Origin: JACOTV01 sp964445135
GTDB lineage: Bacteria > Patescibacteriota > Microgenomatia > UBA1406 > GWC2-37-13
Length of the DNA stretch: 6,859 bases
Direction of reading: 5' to 3'
Assembly (NCBI GenBank): GCA_964445135.1
Contig: CAYUJW010000049.1
Span: forward strand, 1-6,859
Under the pieces are notes generated by a model that did not search any database, had not been told where the DNA came from, and worked only from the letters and a program-made list of their open reading frames with translations. How positions within the stretch are numbered: the stretch's first letter is position 1; each line of letters begins with the position of its first letter. Positions 1 through 5,629 of this stretch are shown here, one piece after another. Made by a program: the position numbers and the translations under genes.

Positions 1-1028
1 GTTTGTCTGGCTATTGAGTCGATGAGGGTAGTTTTCCCAACACCATTTGGCCCAACAACTTGCAAATGCTCACGACGTTCGAGGCGAATATTTGCAGTTC
101 GTGGCTGCGGTTTGTGGTCGATCACGACGTTATATCCGGTGATATGGAGAATGGTGTCGTACATATTCTCCTGCGTTTCGATGGTGAATGGGGGAATGGT
201 GCGATCTTCGCGGCGTATATCTACCTTATTTTCTTCCATTTCAGCCGCTTTTTCACGCATTTTTTTAGCAACCAAACGCATCTTACCTCCTTTATGCGCA
301 AAGAAATTTGCCTTTTCTTTATTCTCAATAATCCCTTTTTCCATACGGGCGTTTTGCTGTCGTTCTTTTTCAATGCGCGCTGCAAAATACACAACAACGT
401 CATAATAGTTGCCCGGAAAATAATCAACCTTGTGAGTAAAGGTGTCCAGATAGAGCACGCCCTGAGTAAAGCTGTTTAAAAAATCAGCATCGTGGGAAAT
501 CACCAGACACGTCTTTTTGTATTCCATCAAAAACTCCATCAAATGCGCAATTCCTTCAGGGTCCAGATTGTTGGTTGGCTCATCCAAGAGGAGAAGATCT
601 GGGTCTTGAATAAGTGCAGCAGCAAGCAATAAGCGTGCTTGTTGTCCGCCTGAGAAGGCTCCTACCTTCTTGTCACCTGGGGCATGAAGTTTGACGATTG
701 TCAGCACTTTGGCTAATCGACTACGCAATTCGTGCAATTCAACATTGATGCATCGGCCAAAATATTGCTCAACGGTCAGCTCATAGTCTGCCGGATCAAC
801 CACTTGGTGGGATGTGGCAATAGTCACACCGCGGGACACGGCAATTTGCCCATGTGTTGGCTTGAGTTGCTCAGTAATCAGTTTAAAGAGCGTGCTTTTT
901 CCAGCGCCATTTTGCCCCATGAGCGCAATTTTTACCCCATTTTTAATCGAAAAGCTCGCCTCATCAAGAAGCGGTTTATCCTCACGATATTCAAAGGTGA
1001 CGTTATTAAATCTGACAATAGTTTCCAT
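1..1028 (-). CDS. ABC-F family ATPase, C-terminal part cut off by window edge
   Basis: This is the N-terminal 342 residues of a duplicated-ATPase ABC-F protein, a soluble family that binds the ribosomal E site and helps translation or antibiotic protection. The first ATPase domain is complete: Walker A GQNGAGKST (38-46), probable Q-loop Q75, signature FSGGQQARLLLA (125-136), Walker B LLLLDEPTNNLD (145-156) and switch histidine SHD (178-180). A charged linker rich in Lys, Glu and Met (about 215-275) fits the P-site tRNA interaction arm that separates the two domains. The second Walker A, GPNGVGKTT (326-334), is visible, then the window ends. Family members are usually a little over 500 residues, so roughly a third is missing. 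No transmembrane segments are seen, which separates it from ABC transporters. The start is fixed by an in-frame TGA nine bases upstream of the ATG. No Shine-Dalgarno is present. The subfamily (EttA, Uup, YbiT or YheS-like) cannot be set from this part. Confidence 0.95.
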   Translation of the reverse strand, partial: METIVRFNNVTFEYREDKPLLDEASFSIKNGVKIALMGQNGAGKSTLFKLITEQLKPTHGQIAVSRGVTIATSHQVVDPADYELTVEQYFGRCINVELHELRSRLAKVLTIVKLHAPGDKKVGAFSGGQQARLLLAAALIQDPDLLLLDEPTNNLDPEGIAHLMEFLMEYKKTCLVISHDADFLNSFTQGVLYLDTFTHKVDYFPGNYYDVVVYFAARIEKERQQNARMEKGIIENKEKANFFAHKGGKMRLVAKKMREKAAEMEENKVDIRREDRTIPPFTIETQENMYDTILHITGYNVVIDHKPQPRTANIRLERREHLQVVGPNGVGKTTLIDSIARQ

Positions 1029-1087
1029 AGAGAATCAAAATGAACTGCGAAAGAACAAAAGAATAGGCCGTCCTAGCAGAAATAGTA

Positions 1088-1096
1088 ATTATATCA
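1088..1096 (-). promoter_or_regulatory. Extended -10 promoter for the ABC-F gene
   Basis: Read on the minus strand this is TGATATAAT, a perfect extended -10 element (TGn plus TATAAT). No good -35 hexamer lies 16-18 bp upstream, which is typical of extended -10 promoters. Transcription would start near 1081 and leave a leader of about 50 nt before the ATG at 1028. That leader contains no Shine-Dalgarno sequence. Confidence 0.6.
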
Positions 1097-1105
1097 GATT
1101 GCGAA

Positions 1106-1117
1106 GCCAAGCTTGGC
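1106..1117. promoter_or_regulatory. 12-bp perfect palindrome at the -35 position of the ABC-F promoter
   Basis: GCCAAGCTTGGC is a perfect dyad without spacer. It overlaps the place where the -35 element of the leftward promoter would sit, so a dimeric regulator bound here could block or replace -35 contacts. A chance palindrome is possible; no regulator gene is present in the window. Confidence 0.3.
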
Positions 1118-1148
1118 CCTCCAGTCAGGTTTAACGGGCATTCCCAAC

Positions 1149-1169
1149 TCCGACCTGTCCCAGGTCGGA
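1149..1169. repeat. Perfect 9-bp inverted repeat with 3-nt spacer
   Basis: The arms TCCGACCTG (1149-1157) and CAGGTCGGA (1161-1169) are exact reverse complements around TCC. Neither strand has a T-run after the hairpin, so it is not an intrinsic terminator. It sits 11 bp upstream of the -35 box of the rightward promoter, where an operator or activator site would lie. It could also be one copy of a dispersed palindromic repeat of the genome; other copies cannot be seen in this window. Confidence 0.6.
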
Positions 1170-1180
1170 CATGGTCACAA

Positions 1181-1210
1181 TTGTCAGTTTGGTGAGGTTT
1201 CTGGCATAAT
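1181..1210 (+). promoter_or_regulatory. Sigma-70 type promoter for the 155-aa protein, probably leaderless
   Basis: The -35 box is TTGTCA (1181-1186, 5 of 6 consensus bases) and the -10 box is CATAAT (1205-1210, 5 of 6), with an 18-bp spacer. Only six bases separate the -10 box from the ATG at 1217, so the expected transcription start falls on or next to the start codon. This predicts a leaderless mRNA. No convincing Shine-Dalgarno is present. Confidence 0.65.
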
Positions 1211-1216
1211 GGGGAC

Positions 1217-1684
1217 ATGAACTGGAAGGCCCCACACATTTCAAAAATCTACGAAGCGCTCACCGCAATTGCCGATGGACGTGTGCAGATGGGGGAGAAT
1301 ATGGCCAAAGTATACTCATCAAGCCGTGGTAAGTATTATGACGTAGCGTATGATCCAGCAGCTGGGAGCATTGGGTCAAACGACAACACTGCATATTTCA
1401 CCGGCGCCCTCAGCTATCCGATGATTGCATATTTGATGAATATCGGGCATATCACATATGACAAATCAGTAGCAGCTCGTTTGAAGGGTATTTTGTGGAA
1501 AGATATTAACCAACGACACAAAAATAATTATGACGCAGCAATTGACGAAGTGTTAGATGAGCTGCGCAAAAACGATGTGGAAACGGGAGAAATTACGACA
1601 GAAATAGCGCGTATTTATGAACAAGTGCTAGCACTTAATGTCAGCAGGCTTCCTTCAAGAAAACGCCCACCGAAGGCGTATTAG
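1217..1684 (+). CDS. Conserved-looking protein of unknown function, 155 aa
   Basis: I do not recognise a named family. The protein is soluble, with no signal peptide and no transmembrane segment. It begins with an amphipathic stretch, KIYEALTAIADGRV (10-23), followed by a region that could be beta strands (KVYSSSRGKYYDVAYD, 31-46), then NDNTAYFTGALSYP (55-68), a hydrophobic helix (69-79), a WKDIN motif (94-98) and a helical acidic region (105-150). The tail is basic (RLPSRKRPPKAY). The start is set by the promoter six bases upstream. The gene stands alone on the plus strand: divergent from the ABC-F gene and convergent with the operon ending at 1713, only 28 bp away. The length, good start context and sensible composition argue for a real gene rather than a chance frame. 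Confidence 0.8.
   Translation: MNWKAPHISKIYEALTAIADGRVQMGENMAKVYSSSRGKYYDVAYDPAAGSIGSNDNTAYFTGALSYPMIAYLMNIGHITYDKSVAARLKGILWKDINQRHKNNYDAAIDEVLDELRKNDVETGEITTEIARIYEQVLALNVSRLPSRKRPPKAY
1657..1679 (-). terminator. Candidate intrinsic terminator for the minus-strand operon
   Basis: On the minus strand, ACGCC, a 7-nt loop (TTCGGTG) and GGCGT form a 5-bp GC-rich stem followed directly by TTTCTTG, which with the stem's last T makes a short U-tract. It lies 34 bp past the TAA of the DUF1653 gene and inside the last codons of the convergent 155-aa gene. The stem is short, so the call is moderate. Confidence 0.4.
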
Positions 1685-1698
1685 TTGATAGCTGACAG
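1685..1698 (+). repeat. Short degenerate TTGATAG heptad pair after a stop codon
   Basis: Directly after the TAG stop of the 155-aa gene come TTGATAG (1685-1691, exact) and CTGACAG (1692-1698, 5 of 7 matches). The unit is the same as in the array at 6805-6859, which also begins at a gene's stop. Two units alone could be chance; the shared position relative to stop codons is what makes it worth recording. Confidence 0.4.
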
Positions 1699-1712
1699 AG
1701 GCAAGGAAAACC

Positions 1713-1952
1713 TTATTCCGGATTTTCTGAGGATAATTTTTCAAATCGCGGCATGCGTTTACCATTTACCTCGACTGTCTCCAGAAACATCTTGAGCGGA
1801 CGTACCCAGAGCGGGCCCGACTCATTTTCATACAAGGTGATATACACCACGAGATCCTCCAGTGTTTCGCTATGTTTGGCAACGCCAAGAACGAGGTATT
1901 TCTTCCCTTTATAGTGGCGATAGATGCCGTTTTGAATGGGTGTTGTATTCAT
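1713..1952 (-). CDS. DUF1653 family protein, 79 aa
   Basis: This matches the small DUF1653 family almost end to end. Recognisable segments are GIYRHYKGKKYLVLGVAKHSE (9-29, typical RHYKG and LGVA.HSET core), the LVVYITLYE strand (34-42) and the WVRPLKMFLETVEVNGKRMPRF segment (49-70). The family is widespread in bacteria as a single-domain protein of this size; no biochemical function is known to me. It is cytosolic. Its ATG overlaps the TGA of the upstream HAD/phosphotransferase gene by four bases (ATGA), so translation is probably coupled and both come from one mRNA. No Shine-Dalgarno is visible. The stop is TAA. Confidence 0.93.
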   Translation of the reverse strand: MNTTPIQNGIYRHYKGKKYLVLGVAKHSETLEDLVVYITLYENESGPLWVRPLKMFLETVEVNGKRMPRFEKLSSENPE

Positions 1953-3562
1953 GATATAGAAATATAATTTTGGACGGTATTTTTGAGGTTTTCAGGCATG
2001 TTTTTTGTCAGGTGATTTTTGTGTAAAGTCTTCCACTGTGTGTTGAGCATTTCAACGAGAGCCTCATACTTTGCCCAGGCGCGTTTATCATATGATTTAT
2101 GCGATTTTGGTGAGAAGGTTGTGGTGAGTGAGGCGCGGTATGCGTATGTTGCAATGTTTGCTTCTTCCAGTTTGCGTGTTATTTGGTTTGCAACGTGCGT
2201 GAGTTGCAAGAGGTCCAATAGTGCAATAAGTAGGAGTCGAGCGGAACGTGTGAGTGCCGATCCACCATGCGCGTCATGCTCGGGCACACTGCGCCCGATG
2301 CACTCTGCCTGTGCCCGAGCAATGCTTGGGAGTATGCAGGATATGGCGGCAGACGATGAATGTGCCACATGCAGTGAGCGTGCAAAAAGCAACTCAAATT
2401 CCTTGCTGCGATCGGCCAGTACATCATGCAGATATCCATTTGGGGTGGTCAGATGTGGCGAATTTCGCGCACGTACACCATCTACAATATCCATAAAGTA
2501 TCCGCGCACTAATTCCCAATATCCACCAACTCGCGTGGCCTGCCCAACGTGTGTATCATACAATTTTGACACGCCATTTTTGACTAACGTCGTTCCGAGT
2601 TGTGTAATCTCATCAGGCGTAAGTTCTTGTGGAGCAAAACGATCAATGACAAACTCAAATGGTCTCATAAGGGTTCGAAATGGACTGTTTTGCGCATTCG
2701 TTTTTCCATTTTTTTGTGCATCGTGAATCGCGCCACTTAAAATGCGCCATATTCGCTGAGGGGCAGAGTCTTCATAGCTTACAACACGCAAATCGCCTGA
2801 TGCAGCAATTGCCGCTTGTGCTTGAGGCGTGAGATGAAGCCCAAAGGATTGGATTGTTGCGCCTGGGTATTGCAGTGTCAAAAGTGGGACATCAACGAGC
2901 GCATCACCGAAACAAAACACATGAAGATGATCGTCCGGATGAGCCTTCTTGATTAGGTCAAGCAAATATACGGCAGAGGTTCCTTTGTCAGCGGACTTTG
3001 GAATGAGGAATAAAAATCCTGAAAAACGCTCCTTGGTATTTGGCAAAAGAAGCTGTTCGGTAATGACTGTTCGATATCGATCAGAGGACACCGCTTCCAT
3101 ATCTGCACGTATCTGATTAACTTTTTCAATCGGACTGTTAAAGAGCCAAAAAGTAATAGTATATGGGTTAATTGTTGGAATGCGAAAGAGGTGATGTCGT
3201 CCCGACACAGCATTTGTGTCGCGCAATATTTCTGATTTATTCCACCCTTTTTTTTCAAAGGCAGATGACCACTCTTTGTCCGGTCGATACACATAGTGGT
3301 ATTTTTTATGAAGTACGTTTGTGCCAATTCCGGTAACAATATGGTCTGGCGGATACATTCCCAACATGTGCAGCTGCACATCATTTGTCTTTATCCAGCT
3401 GCGACGGCCAGTTGTAACAACTATTGTTGCCTTATTTTTCTTCAGTAATTTGTAGCTTTTTCGGTTGTAGTATGGGGCAGCCAGCAGACGCAAATCCGGA
3501 TCAAACAGTGTGCCGTCGATGTCAAAAAACGCGACGTAGTGGGTATTTTTTTGTTGGCTCAT
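1949..3562 (-). CDS. Fusion: HAD phosphatase domain plus CDP-alcohol phosphotransferase-like domain, 537 aa
   Basis: Residues about 8-265 form a HAD hydrolase of the Cof/sucrose-phosphatase type: motif I FFDIDGTLFD (12-21, nucleophile D14 and acid D16), motif II VVTTGR (48-53), a Cof-like TGIGTNV (77-83), a large cap, K193 (DKGTSAVYLL) and motif IV FGDALVD (218-224). Residues about 300-465 carry the CDP-alcohol phosphotransferase signature with exact spacing: D358, D361-G362, A365-R366, nine residues, G376, D380, D384. A family-like LTPDEIT (314-320) precedes it. Family-like RAQAE and a later TRSARLLL follow. Known members transfer a phosphoalcohol from a CDP-alcohol and have about six membrane helices. 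Here the flanking regions are polar and only LLLIALLDLL is clearly hydrophobic, so a soluble or peripheral enzyme is inferred. The Lys/Asn-rich C-tail (480-537) is unassigned. It lies 33 bp after the nucleotidyltransferase-like gene and overlaps the DUF1653 gene. Confidence 0.85.
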   Translation of the reverse strand: MSQQKNTHYVAFFDIDGTLFDPDLRLLAAPYYNRKSYKLLKKNKATIVVTTGRRSWIKTNDVQLHMLGMYPPDHIVTGIGTNVLHKKYHYVYRPDKEWSSAFEKKGWNKSEILRDTNAVSGRHHLFRIPTINPYTITFWLFNSPIEKVNQIRADMEAVSSDRYRTVITEQLLLPNTKERFSGFLFLIPKSADKGTSAVYLLDLIKKAHPDDHLHVFCFGDALVDVPLLTLQYPGATIQSFGLHLTPQAQAAIAASGDLRVVSYEDSAPQRIWRILSGAIHDAQKNGKTNAQNSPFRTLMRPFEFVIDRFAPQELTPDEITQLGTTLVKNGVSKLYDTHVGQATRVGGYWELVRGYFMDIVDGVRARNSPHLTTPNGYLHDVLADRSKEFELLFARSLHVAHSSSAAISCILPSIARAQAECIGRSVPEHDAHGGSALTRSARLLLIALLDLLQLTHVANQITRKLEEANIATYAYRASLTTTFSPKSHKSYDKRAWAKYEALVEMLNTQWKTLHKNHLTKNMPENLKNTVQNYISIS

Positions 3563-3581
3563 GAGTGGGGAATAATAGGTA

Positions 3582-3587
3582 ATTATA
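3582..3587 (-). promoter_or_regulatory. Possible internal -10 box before the HAD fusion gene
   Basis: The 33-bp gap between two operon genes contains a perfect TATAAT on the minus strand, giving a leader of about 12 nt before the ATG at 3562. A second, weaker TATTAT lies nine bases before the ATG. The -35 region (CCCACA at 17 bp) is poor and falls inside the upstream gene. It could provide extra internal transcription; AT-rich chance is possible. Confidence 0.35.
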
Positions 3588-3595
3588 TCGGTCGC

Positions 3596-4504
3596 TTAGG
3601 TGTTTGTGGGGTGTGGCGGTTTTTGTGTACTTCGGGCACGGTGATACATGCGATTGAGCAAGTTAAATATCGCAAGTGCACCTCCACCGGCGATCCCTCG
3701 ACCATGCGAGAACGCGGTACCCAAGGTGCTCCAATACCAGCGTGTTATGGCGCGTTTTCTTTGGACTGAGGGGTCTGTCGAACGCTCCAATCGATAGATA
3801 AATTCAAGCCATGGACCATAATGTTCAGCGTCCATATAATTGATTTTTTTCCGGCGTCCCTTTTCAAGCATCGTATCAACAAGCTTTGAGAGGTTGAGAA
3901 TTTTTTTCACATCTTTTGGTTTGATGCCTGCAGGCGACCGAAACTGATAGGCATAATAATCGGCAATTGGATTGCGCGTGGTATAGCTGAGTCCATTTTC
4001 AAGCTGAACAGTCCATGGTTCAAGTGAAGTGGTGCTGATTTGTTGAGCCACTTTATCAAAAACAAGAAAATAATTATCTGATGAATAGTGAAGGGTGGTG
4101 ACATACTCTAAGAGTCCTGGAGGTTTTTCACGCTTTTTAAATACGCCTTCAAAGGAGATGGGGGGAAGGATGTGTAGCTTTTGCTTGATATCCCATTTGA
4201 GCGACTGAATATATTGTGAGAAATTATCGATCACTTCAGCATTCTGGTTGAGCAATATCAAATCGATGTCGCGAACACTTCCATCTGCTCGGACAAACTC
4301 AAATGCATGGTGGTTGTGTAGCTGAATTGTTTTTTTTTGTATGTCCACCGTGTAGGTGGTGTTGTTGTCAAGCAATCCACCGTATGAAACGCCTCCCACA
4401 AAACGATGATCGACTCCGTTCAATTGCGCATATTTTTCAATAGCTGCAATCATGTATTCAAGCGCATTTTCCTTCGTGACAGGTGGTGAGATTGCAGTTT
4501 TCAT
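3596..4504 (-). CDS. Nucleotidyltransferase-like protein, 302 aa
   Basis: The N-terminal part has the pattern of the polymerase-beta-type nucleotidyltransferase fold: a helix (13-29), then HRFVGGVSYGG (33-43) as the GG/GS nucleotide-binding turn, and RDIDLILL (78-85), which gives the paired metal-binding acids D79 and D81. A third acid may be E119 in SFEGVF; this is a guess. The middle (130-190) looks like beta strands (YFLVFDKVA, WTVQLENGLSYTTRNPIADYYAYQFRS region) and may bind substrate. The C-terminal third is basic and helical with one glycine-rich hydrophobic stretch (GIAGGGALAIFNLLN, about 270-284) that might touch membrane. This assignment comes from motif reading alone. It is first in an operon with the HAD fusion and DUF1653 genes, so it probably works in the same process, perhaps activating or modifying a substrate. 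It has no Shine-Dalgarno; its stop is TAA. Confidence 0.6.
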   Translation of the reverse strand: MKTAISPPVTKENALEYMIAAIEKYAQLNGVDHRFVGGVSYGGLLDNNTTYTVDIQKKTIQLHNHHAFEFVRADGSVRDIDLILLNQNAEVIDNFSQYIQSLKWDIKQKLHILPPISFEGVFKKREKPPGLLEYVTTLHYSSDNYFLVFDKVAQQISTTSLEPWTVQLENGLSYTTRNPIADYYAYQFRSPAGIKPKDVKKILNLSKLVDTMLEKGRRKKINYMDAEHYGPWLEFIYRLERSTDPSVQRKRAITRWYWSTLGTAFSHGRGIAGGGALAIFNLLNRMYHRARSTQKPPHPTNT

Positions 4505-4516
4505 TGGTCAAAGCAT

Positions 4517-4522
4517 AGTATA
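4517..4522 (-). promoter_or_regulatory. Candidate -10 box for the nucleotidyltransferase-like operon
   Basis: TATACT (5 of 6 consensus bases) on the minus strand lies 12 bases before the ATG at 4504, predicting a leader of only about 5 nt. The -35 region is weak (TGTATA at 16 bp spacing). It would drive the three-gene operon ending at 1713. The 90-bp gap to the upstream gene holds no other obvious signal apart from a 4-bp stem at 4572-4590 that is too weak to call a terminator. Confidence 0.4.
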
Positions 4523-4594
4523 TACATTCTGCGCATGCTATACACGAGGTAAAAATGTAAAAGAGAACAGTGCGTAAAACCTAAAAACGCGAGA

Positions 4595-4846
4595 TTATTC
4601 AAGCTCCTCAACATCCGCTTGGTCGATGTCGCGAAGCATGTGTTCAATTGATCGAAGTTCCTGATTGACCGTTGTTGGTCGATTGATAGTTGAAGCACCC
4701 ATCACTGAGGCAGAAGTCGCTGATGAATAAATCAGATTTACCACCAAAAGTATTCCAAGCAAGATCAGGGTGATCCCAAACAGCAAAAGCATCGAGTTGT
4801 TTTCCTGCTTATTTTTTGTGGTTTTTGTTGATGATTTAGTAGCCAT
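4595..4846 (-). CDS. Small single-pass membrane protein, 83 aa, function unknown
   Basis: A short lysine- and threonine-rich N-terminus (1-17, KSSTKTTKNK) precedes one strong transmembrane helix (about 19-40, LLLFGITLILLGILLVVNLIY). The positive-inside rule puts the N-terminus in the cytosol and the rest outside. The outer part begins with a small-residue stretch (SSATSASVMGAS) and ends in an acidic helix (ELRSIEHMLRDIDQADVEELE). No family is recognised. The start is supported by a -10 box seven bases upstream. It follows the secreted coiled-coil gene by 31 bp on the same strand and may be transcribed both from its own promoter and by read-through. A role in the cell envelope is inferred only from topology. 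Confidence 0.75.
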   Translation of the reverse strand: MATKSSTKTTKNKQENNSMLLLFGITLILLGILLVVNLIYSSATSASVMGASTINRPTTVNQELRSIEHMLRDIDQADVEELE

Positions 4847-4853
4847 ATTATTT

Positions 4854-4859
4854 ACTATA
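4854..4859 (-). promoter_or_regulatory. -10 box placed for a leaderless mRNA of the small membrane protein
   Basis: TATAGT (5 of 6) on the minus strand ends seven bases before the ATG at 4846, so initiation would fall at the start codon. The -35 region (GATAAT at 17 bp) is poor and overlaps the stop codon of the upstream gene. Confidence 0.4.
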
Positions 4860-4877
4860 CATGAAGTAATAAGTGAA

Positions 4878-5513
4878 TTATCGAGTAGTTGTTGAATTTT
4901 TCGATGGTGACTGTGCGCTGCGATAGGCGGCTTTCAGGGCAGCAACCTCTGGTTTGACTTCCTGAACAAATGTTTCACGCATTGCTGCGCAGTTTGTGGT
5001 GCGATCAAGTCGTGCTGATTTGGCGAGTTTGATGGCGGCTGTCAGCTCCTGGCTATCTTCGCCATTACAACTTCTGGCTTTTGTATCGTTGATTTTGACA
5101 AGTAGTTCCTCTTGTGATGACAGACAAAGCGTTGCGTTTGTCTGAAGTGTGGTGATGCTATTTTGCAATTGCGAGGTGTCCATCCCTTCTGCTTGAAATG
5201 TTGCAACAATGTTTTGTAGTTTTTCGTGGATTGAGGAAATTTGCTCCTCCATCTTCGTAAATTGTGATTCTTTTTGCTCAGCGTAAGTGGTCATGGCGAG
5301 GCAGCGATTTGCGATGCGCTCTTTTGGATCTGTGCTTGGCTTTGTGCTTCTTGCTGCTGCTTCTGATGCAGCTTTTTGAACAGGTAGTTTTTTCTCAATT
5401 TTCTGTGCAGTTTGGAAGGTTTGAATGACGGCTGACGTTTCGGTTTCAGCATGTGCAATTGCAACCTGGGAGATGAAAATGATTGAAGCCAAGACAATAA
5501 CTACTTTTTTCAT
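4878..5513 (-). CDS. Secreted coiled-coil protein with four cysteines, 211 aa
   Basis: A clear Sec signal peptide is present: MKK, a hydrophobic core (4-20) and a probable signal peptidase I site after AHA (20-22). The mature part is Ala/Lys/Gln-rich and mostly helical. Residues 28-60 form a charged, low-complexity helix; 77-108 and 113-145 have heptad-like spacing of hydrophobic residues (FTKMEEQISSIHEKLQNIV) and are probably coiled coil. Cysteines at 71, 130, 149 and 175 could make two disulfides outside the cell, pinning a helical hairpin. The tail is Ser/Thr-rich. I do not recognise a family, and no catalytic motif is seen, so a structural or binding role on the cell surface is inferred. 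It is divergent from the GH18-type gene and has a strong promoter of its own. Confidence 0.8.
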   Translation of the reverse strand: MKKVVIVLASIIFISQVAIAHAETETSAVIQTFQTAQKIEKKLPVQKAASEAAARSTKPSTDPKERIANRCLAMTTYAEQKESQFTKMEEQISSIHEKLQNIVATFQAEGMDTSQLQNSITTLQTNATLCLSSQEELLVKINDTKARSCNGEDSQELTAAIKLAKSARLDRTTNCAAMRETFVQEVKPEVAALKAAYRSAQSPSKNSTTTR

Positions 5514-5522
5514 ATGTATACA

Positions 5523-5552
5523 ATACTAGATCATTATTTAATTCATTGTCAA
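5523..5552 (-). promoter_or_regulatory. Promoter of the secreted coiled-coil gene
   Basis: On the minus strand, a perfect -35 TTGACA (5547-5552) and a -10 TAGTAT (5523-5528, 4 of 6) are 18 bp apart. The -10 box ends nine bases before the ATG at 5513, so the leader would be only 2-3 nt. There is no Shine-Dalgarno. Confidence 0.55.
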
Positions 5553-5600
5553 ATGGAAAAGGGAGTAGTGATCTGGCGCACACCCCCGACACCGGCAATT

Positions 5601-5629
5601 TTTATACAAGTTGGGAGTGTGTCTATAAT
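5601..5629 (+). promoter_or_regulatory. Promoter of the GH18-type gene
   Basis: A -35 TTTATA (5601-5606, 4 of 6) and a perfect -10 TATAAT (5624-5629) have the ideal 17-bp spacer. Transcription would start near 5636, giving a leader of about 48 nt. The leader opens with a possible small hairpin, TTGTG (5638-5642) with CACAA (5652-5656), enclosing a G-rich loop. No Shine-Dalgarno precedes the ATG at 5684. Confidence 0.6.

Noticed and set aside
22..479. Two overlapping plus-strand frames of 127 and 139 codons
   Set aside because: Both are antisense to the ABC-F gene, which has both Walker A motifs and a signature motif in its own frame.
1699..1722. Possible terminator between the convergent genes (AAGG/CCTT or GGAA/TTCC stems)
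   Set aside because: Stems are four base pairs and AT-rich with no solid U-run; the hairpin at 1657-1679 is a better candidate for the minus strand.
2019..2726. 235-codon open frame on the plus strand
   Set aside because: It lies wholly antisense to the HAD/phosphotransferase fusion, whose frame carries clear catalytic motifs. Its translation has Ser/Cys/Arg-rich composition typical of a reverse-frame shadow.
4572..4590. Possible terminator after the small membrane protein gene (GCGT/ACGC stem)
   Set aside because: Only four base pairs with an 11-nt AT-rich loop and no clean U-tract; too weak to call.
4683..4693. Another TTGATAG-TTGA match
   Set aside because: It lies inside the coding sequence of the small membrane protein, is read there as normal codons, and is not at a gene end, so it is treated as chance.
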